64,000 nucleotides of DNA from JAPLKB01 sp964532465 (GTDB lineage Bacteria > Desulfobacterota > Syntrophorhabdia > Syntrophorhabdales > Syntrophorhabdaceae). Under the pieces are notes generated by a model. The model did no database searches. It had not been told where the DNA came from and saw nothing but the letters and a program-made list of their open reading frames with translations. Below are positions 16,087 through 24,870 of this stretch, one piece after another (position 1 is the stretch's first letter; every line of letters begins with the position of its first letter). The stretch is from positions 47,773 through 111,772 of the forward strand of contig CAZHHX010000008.1 of the NCBI GenBank assembly GCA_964532465.1, given 5' to 3'. A program made the position numbers and the translations under genes.

Positions 16087-16088
16087 TA

Positions 16089-16137
16089 ATTATACAGCAT
16101 TTGTACATATTTGCAACAAATATGTGTCATATATGAC
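16089..16137 (-). promoter_or_regulatory. brnTA promoter with two palindromic operators
   Basis: On the minus strand TTGCAA (16111-16116) and TATAAT (16089-16094) are spaced by 16 bases. Over the -35 box lies ACATATTTG-CAA-CAAATATGT (16105-16125), and next to it the perfect palindrome GTCATATATGAC (16126-16137). These are likely BrnA binding sites for autorepression. Confidence 0.6.
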
Positions 16138-16157
16138 TTGGCATTCTAAATAACAGA

Positions 16158-16529
16158 TATTGTCAAAAGTTTCATGAAAGATTGGTTCACAGAATGAATA
16201 TGTATAAGCTTTTACAAAGAGAAAACAGGGGGAGAAAGAGAAAAGAAATGAAAATGGAAATGGAAAAACTCACCCGTTTATTTATTCCGGTTTCACATAA
16301 ACGTTTATGTGAAACCGGGTTGAGTGGGCAGCGGCATGTCGGGGATTTTGCAGATGTGGATGGGCTGCGAGATTTGCAGGCCGTAATCGTACTGAACGTA
16401 CGATGGAGGATCGCAAGGCGAAGCAGACCGCCGCAGATCAAAATCCCCGACATGCCGCTGCCCGACCAAGAGAAAAGAGCTAAAAGATGCTCAAGAAACA
16501 AAACAACTTGGTGAAAACTTTCGACAATA
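16158..16529 (+). mobile_element. Palindromic structured element, copy 2 (complete)
   Basis: Both ends carry matching terminal inverted repeats, TATTGTCAAAAGTTT (16158-16172) and AAACTTTCGACAATA (16515-16529). A perfect 32-base hairpin (16287-16318, CCGGTTTCACATAAAC and its complement) is followed by 25-base perfect arms (16326-16350, GGGCAGCGGCATGTCGGGG..., and 16439-16463) around a core nearly identical to copy 1 at 8604-8882 but in the opposite orientation. Arm bases differ from copy 1 at several positions, each matched on the other arm. It lies between brnT and the TRAP genes and encodes no believable protein. Confidence 0.78.
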
Positions 16530-16618
16530 CCAAACAACACAATAGGTGCAAGTAAAGAAATTATTTCAATTTTGGGGAAACACAGAGCGCCCTTTATTTG
16601 GTTCCCCCTCAGTCGGTT

Positions 16619-17881
16619 TTATTTTAAAAAGGCAAGGCTCAACCAGGGAAGATAGGTTATAATGGCAAGCCCTATAAGGAGGATACCGATGAAGGGAAGG
16701 GAAGCGAAGTAAAGGCTTAATATCGGTTTGTTGAAACGGATGCTGGAGATGAAGAGGTTAATCCCCAGGGGGGGTATAGATGCCCCGATCTCCAGATTGG
16801 CAAGGAAGATAATCCCCAGGTAAACAGGGTGAATCCCGTAAGCCTGGGCAACGGGAGTGATAAGGGGAACCACAACAGTCAGGGCGGGAAACATTCCCAT
16901 AATGCACCCCACCGCCAAAAGGAAGAAATTCAGCATAATAAGAAAAAGGAATGGGCTCGCAATATGGGCTTTTAAAAAATCCAATGTTCTCATAGGGAGT
17001 TCCGCATCGATTAAATAATTCGTCAGACCAAGAGCTGCTCCCAGGATGATCAGAATCCCTCCTACCAGCACCATGCTTTCTTTCATAAGTCTCGGCAAAT
17101 CTCTCCACTTGATATCCCTGTATATGAACACCTCTACTACAAGCACATAAACCGCGGTAATGGCGGCTGCTTCACTTACCACAAAGTATCCGCCATAGAT
17201 TCCCCCCAGGACCACAACAGGGAGGGGGAGTTCCCAGATTGAATCCTTCACTGCCCTGAAAACTTCGGGTACATTGAAACCGGTGCGAGGGACTTTGACT
17301 GCGATTGCCTTGTTGAAACAAAACAGTGCAAGGAGGATAATCAGGAGTATTCCCGGCAAAATGCCTCCCAGAAAAAGTTCATCAATCCGTACTTTTGCCA
17401 CAATGGCATAAATGATCAGAGGGAGGCTCGGGGGAAATAGAAGACCCAGCGTCCCTGATGTAGTTAAGAGTCCAAGAGAGAATGATTCCGGGTACTTTCC
17501 TTTTAACATGGCCGGGAAAAGGATGCCTCCCATAGCTATGATAGTGAGGCCTGTAGCGCCTGTAAGAGCTGTAAAAACCGCACAGGTGAGGAGCGCGATC
17601 ATCGACACCCCGCCAGGTAACCAGCCTAATATTGCGTTGGAAAGTCTGATTAATCTTTTTGGCGCACCGCTCTCGGAAAGAAGGTAACCGGCAAAGGTGA
17701 AGAGGGGAATAGCGACAAGGATCGGGGTTGTCGCCATTCGGTGCATTTCAATGATCATGGCCGAGGAATCAATCTGGCCGGAAAAGAGCAAACAAAGGGT
17801 CAAGCCGGAAATAACGATAAAAAGGGGAGCGCCAAGGAGCATCAAAAGAAAAAATGCAAATATAACTAAAAAAGGGGTCAT
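16619..17881 (-). CDS. dctM: TRAP transporter large permease DctM
   Basis: A 420-residue, ~12-helix membrane protein of the DctM family, the Na+-driven channel subunit of TRAP transporters. Family segments: LLLLGAPLF-like N-terminus, GGVSMIALLTCAVFTALTGA, TSGTLGLLFPPSLPLIIYA and LEIGASIPPLGINLFISS. It is the last gene of a dctP-dctQ-dctM set and overlaps dctQ by 4 bases. The cargo, normally an organic acid, cannot be read from this subunit. Confidence 0.92.
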   Translation of the reverse strand: MTPFLVIFAFFLLMLLGAPLFIVISGLTLCLLFSGQIDSSAMIIEMHRMATTPILVAIPLFTFAGYLLSESGAPKRLIRLSNAILGWLPGGVSMIALLTCAVFTALTGATGLTIIAMGGILFPAMLKGKYPESFSLGLLTTSGTLGLLFPPSLPLIIYAIVAKVRIDELFLGGILPGILLIILLALFCFNKAIAVKVPRTGFNVPEVFRAVKDSIWELPLPVVVLGGIYGGYFVVSEAAAITAVYVLVVEVFIYRDIKWRDLPRLMKESMVLVGGILIILGAALGLTNYLIDAELPMRTLDFLKAHIASPFLFLIMLNFFLLAVGCIMGMFPALTVVVPLITPVAQAYGIHPVYLGIIFLANLEIGASIPPLGINLFISSIRFNKPILSLYFASLPFIGILLIGLAIITYLPWLSLAFLK

Positions 17882-18375
17882 TTCTCTCTTTCCCTTTGGT
17901 GTACCATGAGGAGACCCTTAAGGAAATAAAAGAAATATCTGAAAGCCATGAGGCTGAAGGTAAGAGGAAGAATAATTTCCGAGACCCAGGAAGGAATGCC
18001 CAGAAAAGCTATGCCCTTCATCTGAAACTCATTATGAATGAATTTCAGTGCTGCATAGGTAAGGAAGCAGCAGATCAAAAACGAAAAGGCATCGATTGTA
18101 ATTGCCGCAAAATTCTTTCCCTTCGGCGATAACCATCGGGAAACCACATCGATGCATATATGTTTACCTTCCCGTGCCGCAATGGTAGCCCCGATAAATC
18201 CTGTCCATAAAACAAGAACCCGGACAAGGGCGTCTCCCCAGGCAATACCCGTGGAAAAAAAGTTTCGAAGTATAATCTGCGAAAAGGCAACAAGAATCAG
18301 GGCGCTTAACAGGGTTACCAGGAGAGCTTGCTCCACCCGACCGATAACTTCATCGATCCGTTCCCATCGATCCAT
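17878..18375 (-). CDS. dctQ: TRAP transporter small permease DctQ
   Basis: A 165-residue protein with four predicted helices and the DctQ signature region GDALVRVLVLWTGFIGATIA followed by REGKHICIDVVSRW. It overlaps both dctM (4 bases) and dctP (1 base), so the three are translated from one message. Confidence 0.9.
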   Translation of the reverse strand: MDRWERIDEVIGRVEQALLVTLLSALILVAFSQIILRNFFSTGIAWGDALVRVLVLWTGFIGATIAAREGKHICIDVVSRWLSPKGKNFAAITIDAFSFLICCFLTYAALKFIHNEFQMKGIAFLGIPSWVSEIILPLTFSLMAFRYFFYFLKGLLMVHQREREK

Positions 18376-19400
18376 TATTTCGCTCCCTTCCGGTAATTTG
18401 TCAACTGAGAATTTACATCATCTACAGTTGTCCGTGAAAAAGCTTTTCCGCTGATACGGCCCATTGCATCATTAGACAGTTTTCTGAGTTCATCAATCTG
18501 GTCTTTTGAAGGGGTTATAACTTTTACCCCCTGTTTTACCATTACCCTGGTTGCCTCCTGATTTTCATTTCGGGCTGTTGCCTTCAATTGGCTCAGATGA
18601 CGCTGGGAGCTTTCAAGGAGAATTTTCTGATGGGCAGGCAATAAGCGGTTAAATACATTTTTACTTATGACTATAGCGCCTGCCACATAGGCAAGGGGAA
18701 CATTCGTCAGGTACTTCACTTTAGTAAACCACTGGAGCGAAATGGCTCCGGTGGGAGGAATATAAACAACATCCACCAAACCTGTCTGGAGACCTACCAG
18801 AACATCAGGTATAGAAAGGGGAATAGCCGTTACTTTGGCAGCATCAAAGACTGCCTTTGCCATGCGAGATTCCTCCTGGATCCAGACCTTTCCCTTTTTG
18901 ATATCCGATACGCTGGAGATGGGTATAGTGGAGGACATAAGATAGACAAAACCTACCTCAGAAAAACCGAGGAGTATGTATCCATTATCTTCAAAACCCT
19001 TCTTGAGATAAGCATCCATTTTATTCAAAATGAGGTCGACTTCATCGTAATTTTGAAAGAGAAAAGGAATTTGCAGGACATTGATCTCTTTAAATATCTC
19101 TGAGAGACTTGTTGAAGTCAGAGCTGCAGCCTGAATCTGGCCGATCTTCATCTTTCGAAGCATATCATTCTCATCTCCCAGCACTCCGCCCGCATAAATC
19201 TTAAGCCGAACCATATTGTCCGTCTTTTTCATCACTTCGGCATTCAAGGCATTAAGCATCTTGACCCAGGAATTTCCCTCCGGGGCCAAGGTGGCCAGCT
19301 TGATGACAACCTCTTTTTCTGCTCCCTGGACCGGACCGACAAAAAGAAAACATGCCAGCAACAAGAGTCCAATAAATTTGATTCTGCTGCAAATGTTCAT
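18375..19400 (-). CDS. dctP: TRAP transporter substrate-binding protein DctP
   Basis: A 341-residue periplasmic protein with a signal peptide (residues 1-26, cut near VQGA) and the DctP fold opening IKLATLAPEGNSWVKMLNAL. It binds the substrate for the DctQM permease. The segment PTGAISLQWFTKVKYLTN is where the conserved carboxylate-binding Arg would lie in C4-dicarboxylate binders, but here no Arg stands out, so the ligand may not be a simple dicarboxylate. A TatT-like lipoprotein gene lies 8 bases upstream. Confidence 0.88.
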   Translation of the reverse strand: MNICSRIKFIGLLLLACFLFVGPVQGAEKEVVIKLATLAPEGNSWVKMLNALNAEVMKKTDNMVRLKIYAGGVLGDENDMLRKMKIGQIQAAALTSTSLSEIFKEINVLQIPFLFQNYDEVDLILNKMDAYLKKGFEDNGYILLGFSEVGFVYLMSSTIPISSVSDIKKGKVWIQEESRMAKAVFDAAKVTAIPLSIPDVLVGLQTGLVDVVYIPPTGAISLQWFTKVKYLTNVPLAYVAGAIVISKNVFNRLLPAHQKILLESSQRHLSQLKATARNENQEATRVMVKQGVKVITPSKDQIDELRKLSNDAMGRISGKAFSRTTVDDVNSQLTNYRKGAK

Positions 19401-19408
19401 ATCTGCTC

Positions 19409-20284
19409 CTATTCGAAAATTTCCTCTTTATGATTCAACAGATCCACTGCCTTTTTTCTGGCAACCACATTGAGGAGTGTTACCTCCGGCAAAATATCAA
19501 CAGGAGCGCTAAGGACCTTTTGAAGGATTGAAACGAAAAGGTCTTTATCAAGGGCCTGCCGTGCGTAAAAATTCGCATAATAGACATGGGTCATTAAAAA
19601 TTTACCCTGCCCCGCCTCTAAAGCCCTCTGAAAATGTTTTTGAGCCTTATTCAGGTCTCCCCCGGCGTTTTTGGGCCAGGATGCAAACCATATCCCCATA
19701 AATATGTGAGGCCCGCCATAGTAAAAACCTTCGTCCAGTTCCAGTACTTTTTTCATCATCAGTTCAACCCTTGGAAGTTCAGCAAGCGCCTCCATCGAAT
19801 CCAGATTAAGCTTGATCCAGTTTCCCCAAGAGGAGGCTGCCCAAAACAAATAGGGGACATCCTTCCTGCCGCAGTTATTAACAGTTTCCCTGAAATCATC
19901 AAAGGACCCCTGAGCAGGTTCCTTAAACCCCCTTATTTCAAGGGATCGCAGAGAATAATGCCTTGCCCTCCCGTATAACTGCTTTGCATACTCAGGATCG
20001 GCATCTTCCATAAAGGCTGAGGCAAAAGAAGAATAGGTCTGAGCAGCATTGATAAGCAGCCGATCATTATCCGGCACCGACTCAATCATGCCGTCCATCA
20101 GCATCAAATAGGCGGGCATACCTTCACGGACCATCTTCAGGTCGGATTGTTGAAAGGCAGATTTTGCCACCCCTTCCAGTAATGTCGCCGTCGCCGCAAC
20201 AGTCAGCTTCTTGTTCGGCAGGCAACCGGTTAAAAGAAAAAGACATATTGCACAAAGTAGAATACGGTTTTGCAAAAGTTTCAT
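19409..20284 (-). CDS. TRAP-associated TatT-type TPR lipoprotein
   Basis: A 291-residue lipoprotein: signal peptide MKLLQNRILLCAICLFL ending in the lipobox LTGC, then an all-helical TPR-like body (AYLMLMDGMIESVPDNDRLL, INAAQTYSSFASAFMEDADP). In the TatPT systems known from spirochaetes such a protein forms a trimer that docks the DctP-type receptor, possibly to handle hydrophobic ligands. Its position 8 bases before dctP supports that. I chose the ATG at 20284, which gives a clean lipoprotein signal; an in-frame start at 20323 would add 13 residues. Confidence 0.82.
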   Translation of the reverse strand: MKLLQNRILLCAICLFLLTGCLPNKKLTVAATATLLEGVAKSAFQQSDLKMVREGMPAYLMLMDGMIESVPDNDRLLINAAQTYSSFASAFMEDADPEYAKQLYGRARHYSLRSLEIRGFKEPAQGSFDDFRETVNNCGRKDVPYLFWAASSWGNWIKLNLDSMEALAELPRVELMMKKVLELDEGFYYGGPHIFMGIWFASWPKNAGGDLNKAQKHFQRALEAGQGKFLMTHVYYANFYARQALDKDLFVSILQKVLSAPVDILPEVTLLNVVARKKAVDLLNHKEEIFE

Positions 20285-20381
20285 CTCTTGTGTTCTGAAT
20301 GTATACACATAACGTGTTACCACAAAATCTTTTTAAAGGCAATGTTTTAACTATTTGTTCACGGATGTGAAGGGGGTGTAT

Positions 20382-20888
20382 TTAGATTTTACCGATTGTT
20401 TTCGTAGATTTTCTCAATTTTTTTGGAAGCTTCCTCGGATTACCTTTTTTATTTAAGGATTGCCGGTCAGTTTCATCCGATTCAGCATCCTTCCCGGAGT
20501 TGTCTATAGCCATGAGGGCCTCCATCCCCGGCGGCGTGAGAAAAGCAACACCATGTTTTTTTGCCTCATCAATGATTGCGCGGTCTGAACTCACTGCAAC
20601 CATACCGGCCTTTTTCTCCCTTATCCAACCGATAATAACATCATCGGCAGTTTCTTTCTCTGCTGAATACACCACATCGACACCCTTATAATTCTCTTTT
20701 TGTCTGCCGGGGGAATAACTGGCATAGGCATCAAAAACTACAGTTAATTTAACGCCTTTCATCCTCTTATACTGCGCGAATCTGTCAAGCAAAGACATCC
20801 TCAACATATCAAGGCTTGATCCTTCACGGGCAGGAGAGGTTCTTATTCTGTTTATGTAATTATATCCGTCAACGATTAAGTGGGGCAT
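20382..20888 (-). CDS. YacP-like NYN domain protein
   Basis: A 168-residue protein of the YacP/NYN family (PIN-like RNA-processing nucleases): N-terminal HLIVDGYNYINRIR with the first acidic residue, LTVVFDAYASYSP, then TADDVIIGWIREK and VAVSSDRAIIDEAKKHG with further acidic ligands. The C-terminus is basic. It follows the terminator of the rib operon and lies upstream of the TRAP operon on the same strand, but a 59-base gap separates it from the TatT gene. Confidence 0.85.
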   Translation of the reverse strand: MPHLIVDGYNYINRIRTSPAREGSSLDMLRMSLLDRFAQYKRMKGVKLTVVFDAYASYSPGRQKENYKGVDVVYSAEKETADDVIIGWIREKKAGMVAVSSDRAIIDEAKKHGVAFLTPPGMEALMAIDNSGKDAESDETDRQSLNKKGNPRKLPKKLRKSTKTIGKI

Positions 20889-20903
20889 GGCTTTTGTATA
20901 CCA

Positions 20904-20941
20904 CCAAAAAACAAGGGGTGCAAGTTAATCCTGCACCCCTT
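20904..20941 (-). terminator. Terminator after nusB
   Basis: On the minus strand AAGGGGTGCA - 9-base loop - TGCACCCCTT is followed by GTTTTTTGG. It ends the long fab-rib-nusB block just before the YacP-like gene. Confidence 0.8.
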
Positions 20942-21018
20942 ATATTATATACTTCTATATATCCGCAGATTACTTTAAAAGAACTTTTCCGGAAATGGGC
21001 GCTGCAAGTTCAGTCTGA

Positions 21019-21438
21019 CTATTTTGCCTTCTTCTGCCCATAGTAATCTTTCAATATCCTGTCAAGCACTCCGTTGATAAAATCACCGGAATCTCCGTTT
21101 CCATACTTTTTTCCCATTTCAATTGCCTCATCAATTGCAACCTTTGGCGGCACATCCCGGGAAAACAGCATCTCATACACACCGATTCTCATAACATTTT
21201 TATCAACAAAGGCTATCCTGTCCATTTTCCAGTGTTCACTTGCAGATGTAATAAACCCGTCTATCATTTCTTTTTCTTTTTTAATACCGGACAGGAGCAG
21301 CATTGCATAATCCATAATATCTTTTTGATAGGGGAAGGTTTCGCAGTATCTATCAAGGGCAAGCTCAGCGCCTTCGTTATTTGTTTCCAACTGATAAAGC
21401 ATTTTTAATGCTAACTCTCTTGCTTTTCTTCGACGCAC
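21019..21438 (-). CDS. nusB: Transcription antitermination factor NusB
   Basis: A 139-residue protein of normal NusB length, MRRRKARELALKMLYQLETN onward, with the C-terminal VAIDEAIEMGKKYGNGDSGD FINGVLD region typical of the family. It binds boxA RNA with NusE and is needed for rRNA antitermination. Its start lies inside the end of ribH (28-base overlap), the usual ribH-nusB pairing. Confidence 0.93.
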   Translation of the reverse strand: MRRRKARELALKMLYQLETNNEGAELALDRYCETFPYQKDIMDYAMLLLSGIKKEKEMIDGFITSASEHWKMDRIAFVDKNVMRIGVYEMLFSRDVPPKVAIDEAIEMGKKYGNGDSGDFINGVLDRILKDYYGQKKAK

Positions 21439-21899
21439 AAAGTATTTTCCCTTATAAGATTAACCATTTCTATTGCACTCAGAGCAGCATCATAGCCTTT
21501 ATTTCCTGATTTTGTTCCTGCCCGTTCTATTGCCTGCTCAATATTTTCACTTGTAATAATACCAAAGACAACAGGTTTTTCATATTCAAGAGAAACCTGA
21601 GCTATGCCCTTTGTAACCTCGGAGGCAACATAATGAAAATGTGCCGTTGCACCCTTTATTACCGTGCCAAGACATATTACACAGTCTATATCTTTCTTCT
21701 TTGCAAGAAGTTTTGCAATAAGAGGAATTTCAAAAGCGCCCGGAACTTTATAAACATCAATCTGTTTATCGTCTGCCCCATGCCTCTTCAAACCATCAAG
21801 TGCGCCTTCAAGAAGCCTGTCTGTGATAAAGCTGTTAAATCTGCTTACTATGACTGCGAACTTAAAACCCTTTGCATTAAGTTTTCCTTCACGTACCAT
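21411..21899 (-). CDS. ribH: 6,7-dimethyl-8-ribityllumazine synthase
   Basis: A 162-residue lumazine synthase. Key segments: FAVIVSRFNSFITDRLLEGA, VPGAFEIPLIAKLLAKK, CLGTVIKGATAHFHYVASEV (with the catalytic His), and KPVVFGIITSENIEQAIERA followed by GNKGYDAA. It condenses the butanone phosphate from RibB with the pyrimidine from RibD to give lumazine for RibE. Lies 12 bases after ribBA. Confidence 0.95.
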   Translation of the reverse strand: MVREGKLNAKGFKFAVIVSRFNSFITDRLLEGALDGLKRHGADDKQIDVYKVPGAFEIPLIAKLLAKKKDIDCVICLGTVIKGATAHFHYVASEVTKGIAQVSLEYEKPVVFGIITSENIEQAIERAGTKSGNKGYDAALSAIEMVNLIRENTLCVEEKQES

Positions 21900-21911
21900 A
21901 ATATATGCTCC

Positions 21912-23117
21912 TTATATATTGTTAAGGATGTGACCCATCTTTTTCTGCTTGGTCTTAAGATACGTAATGCTGTCTTTTGTCGGTGCTATTTCAATGGGCA
22001 CCCGCTTAACAATTGTAAGACCGTATCCTTCAAGCCCGATTATCTTTTGAGGATTGTTTGTGAGCAGTCTCATCTTCCTGACGCCAAGGTCGTTTAGAAT
22101 CTGAGCGCCTATTCCATAATCCCTCAGATCTTCTGAAAAACCAAGGGCTATATTTGCTTCAACCGTATCATGGCCACAGTCCTGCAGGTTATAGGCCTTC
22201 AATTTATTCAGTAAACCGATTCCACGGCCTTCCTGTCTCATATATAAAACAACACCCTTCCCCTCTTTTTCAATCATGTCGAGGGCGGCACGCAACTGTT
22301 CTCCGCAATCACACCGCATGGACCCGAGCACATCACCGGTAAAGCATTCGGAATGCACTCTTACAAGAACAACATCCTCGGGTTTAATTTCACCCTTAAC
22401 AAGGGCTAAGTGAGTTTTCTTATCTATATCATTCTCATAGCCGATTACGGTAAATTCTCCGCCATGACGCATAGGAATTCTTGTTTCTGTTACCCTTCTT
22501 ACAAGTTTTTCGGTCCTTGTCTTATATTTAATCAGGTCTGCTACAGTGCAAATCTTCAACCCGTGCTGTTCCGCGAAGATTTCAAGGTCAGGGAGACGCG
22601 CCATAGTCCCGTCTTCTTTCATTATTTCGCATATAACACCTGCAGGTTTTAACCCTGCAAGCTTTGCCATATCAACGGATGCCTCTGTATGGCCTACCCG
22701 GACAAGGACACCACCCTGCAGCGCAATGAGCGGAAATATATGGCCCGGTTTTACAAGATCATCGGCTGTTGAATTATCGTCTATGGCAACCTGTATTGTC
22801 TTCGCCCTGTCGTAGGCGGAAATTCCCGTTGTTACTCCTTCTTTTGCCTCTATCGATACTGTGAAAGCCGTATTATGCCGCGATGTGTTTTCCTGAACCA
22901 TCAGGGGAAGGTCCAATGTTCTTGCCCTTTCTTCCGTTAAGGAAAGGCATATAAGACCGCAAGCATACCGTGCCATAAATGTTATAGCTTCAGGAGTCGC
23001 TTTTTCAGCGGCAACCATCAAATCGCCTTCATTTTCCCGGTCTTCATCGTCAACGACGATAATCATCCTGCCTTCACGAATATCAGGGATCACATCTTCA
23101 ATGTTTGAAATTACCAT
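21912..23117 (-). CDS. ribBA: Bifunctional DHBP synthase / GTP cyclohydrolase II
   Basis: A 401-residue fusion. Residues 1-200 are RibB (VDDEDRENEGDLMVAAEKAT, RHNTAFTVSIEA, GHTEASVDMAKLAG), making the 4-carbon unit from ribulose 5-phosphate. Residues ~205-401 are RibA: the Zn ligands lie in HSECFTGDVLGSMRCDCGEQ, followed by YMRQEGRGIGLLNKLKAYNL. The RibA half keeps its Cys ligands, so both activities are expected. Lies 3 bases after ribE. Confidence 0.95.
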   Translation of the reverse strand: MVISNIEDVIPDIREGRMIIVVDDEDRENEGDLMVAAEKATPEAITFMARYACGLICLSLTEERARTLDLPLMVQENTSRHNTAFTVSIEAKEGVTTGISAYDRAKTIQVAIDDNSTADDLVKPGHIFPLIALQGGVLVRVGHTEASVDMAKLAGLKPAGVICEIMKEDGTMARLPDLEIFAEQHGLKICTVADLIKYKTRTEKLVRRVTETRIPMRHGGEFTVIGYENDIDKKTHLALVKGEIKPEDVVLVRVHSECFTGDVLGSMRCDCGEQLRAALDMIEKEGKGVVLYMRQEGRGIGLLNKLKAYNLQDCGHDTVEANIALGFSEDLRDYGIGAQILNDLGVRKMRLLTNNPQKIIGLEGYGLTIVKRVPIEIAPTKDSITYLKTKQKKMGHILNNI

Positions 23118-23120
23118 ATC

Positions 23121-23768
23121 TTATTCCCCTTTTATAAATCCTTGTTCATAAAGAAGATCCATGGTTATGCCTTTTTTGCTGGACTTGTCCATAAAGCTCT
23201 CTATGTACTTTCCGATAATGTCCGTCTCTATGTTAACCTTATCACTCATATTTTTTTCGCCAATTGTGGTTTTAGACATTGTGAAAGGAATTACATTAAC
23301 AGTAAACATATTATCACGTTGCTCATTGACTGTCAAACTTATTCCATTTATTGCAATAGAGCCCTTCTTTACGATATAGCGGGATAAATCGGACGGTATT
23401 TCAATCTCTATCCTGATTGAATCACCTGCTTTACTGATATTTGTTATTGTGCCGATCCCGTCCACATGCCCCATAACAAAATGACCACCGAATCTGCCCT
23501 CTGATGCCATTGCCCTCTCAATATTTACCCTGCTTCCTGTCTTTTTGTCTTTCAATGTAGTCATGCTGAGCGTTTCAAGCGAGGCATCCGCGTAAAAAAT
23601 CCCTTTTTCAAGTCTTGTTGCTGTCAGGCAAACACCATCAATGGCAATACTGTCGCCTTCATGAATGCTCCTGTCACCAAGGACCGTTTTGATACAGAAC
23701 TCCCACTTGCCTCCGGACTTTCTGATATCCGATATTGACCCGATATCTTCAATAATTCCTGTGAACAT
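23121..23768 (-). CDS. ribE: Riboflavin synthase alpha chain
   Basis: A 215-residue protein with the two tandem lumazine-binding domains: MFTGIIEDIGSI at the start of the first, HFVMGHVDGIGTI at the start of the second, each with its own ISLTV or VCLTA segment (IDGVCLTATRLE, INGISLTVNEQR). It dismutates two lumazines into riboflavin. The ATG lies inside the ribD end (20-base overlap). Confidence 0.95.
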   Translation of the reverse strand: MFTGIIEDIGSISDIRKSGGKWEFCIKTVLGDRSIHEGDSIAIDGVCLTATRLEKGIFYADASLETLSMTTLKDKKTGSRVNIERAMASEGRFGGHFVMGHVDGIGTITNISKAGDSIRIEIEIPSDLSRYIVKKGSIAINGISLTVNEQRDNMFTVNVIPFTMSKTTIGEKNMSDKVNIETDIIGKYIESFMDKSSKKGITMDLLYEQGFIKGE

Positions 23769-24852
23769 AGCCCTCTACATATATATCTTCTTTGAATCTC
23801 TTAATAAAAGAAATGTCAATTTTGTAAGCATCCTTTAAAAAATCAATACCGCGTCCTCCTATAATATTGAGAGCGCTTTTCCCTCCGATAAGGATAGGAG
23901 CATAAAATAATGCCACCTTATCCAGCAGACCTTCTTTTAAAAGACTGCTGTGTGTTTCACCTCCACCCTCCACAAGCACACTGACAATTTCCCTTTTGTA
24001 CAACTCTTCGCATACATGTTTGATTGAGACCCTGCCGTTCTCTTCCCTGGGAACTTTTATAATATCTACCCCGAGGGACTTAAGCTTTTCTTCCTTGTCT
24101 GAACGTGATCCCTCTGAAGCAAAGATCAGTGTCTTGTACTTTTCGGATGTCTTTACCATATCGCTTGCAAGAGGTATTCTCAGTTTGGAATCAAGGATAA
24201 TCCGGATAGGGGTTCTCTTGGGACGCAGCATCCGAGGAACAAGAATAGGATTATCGGTAATTACCGTGTTAATGCCTACCATGATGCCGTCCATTGTTGA
24301 TCTCAGTTTATTCGCATATTTTCTCGATTCTTCATTGGATATCCATTTTGAGTCACAGGTTTTCGTTGCAATCTTTCCATCAAGACTGGCTGCCGCCTTC
24401 ATTACAAAAAAAGGTCTCTTTTTTTCCATATAGACGATAAAAGCTTCATTAAGTTTCCTTGCCTCATCTTCAAGAAGACCGACTTTCACGCTTATATCAG
24501 CCTTTTTAAGCGCTTCAATGCCTTTTCCATTCATATCCGGATTCGGGTCAAGCATGGAAACCACTACTTTTTTTATACCTGCCTTCTTTATTGCTTCCAC
24601 ACAGGGAGGTGTTCTCCCGAAATGGACACAGGGTTCAAGATTCACATAAAGGGTTGAACCTAAAACATTTTCCTTTGCATCATCTATTGCCATAATCTCT
24701 GCATGGGGAAGACCGGCCTTCTTATGATACCCCTTTCCCACAATACGCGTACCTTTAACCAAAACCGCGCCGACCATGGGATTGGGAGATGTTGTGCCGA
24801 ACCCTCTCCGTGCAAGCGAAATTGCCATTTTCATATAATCTTCGTCTTTCAT
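23749..24852 (-). CDS. ribD: Bifunctional pyrimidine deaminase/reductase RibD
   Basis: A 367-residue fusion. The N-terminal deaminase (1-145) has the zinc motif HAEIMAI and EPCVHFGRTPPCVEAI. The C-terminal reductase (146-367) starts FVMKAAASLDGKIATKTCDS and has VEGGGETHSSLLKEGL. It does the second and third steps of the riboflavin pathway. It lies 18 bases after nrdR, giving the ribD-E-BA-H order that covers the full pathway. No FMN riboswitch is seen before it. Confidence 0.95.
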   Translation of the reverse strand: MKDEDYMKMAISLARRGFGTTSPNPMVGAVLVKGTRIVGKGYHKKAGLPHAEIMAIDDAKENVLGSTLYVNLEPCVHFGRTPPCVEAIKKAGIKKVVVSMLDPNPDMNGKGIEALKKADISVKVGLLEDEARKLNEAFIVYMEKKRPFFVMKAAASLDGKIATKTCDSKWISNEESRKYANKLRSTMDGIMVGINTVITDNPILVPRMLRPKRTPIRIILDSKLRIPLASDMVKTSEKYKTLIFASEGSRSDKEEKLKSLGVDIIKVPREENGRVSIKHVCEELYKREIVSVLVEGGGETHSSLLKEGLLDKVALFYAPILIGGKSALNIIGGRGIDFLKDAYKIDISFIKRFKEDIYVEGYVHRNY

Positions 24853-24870
24853 TCCCCTGCCCCTATTCTC

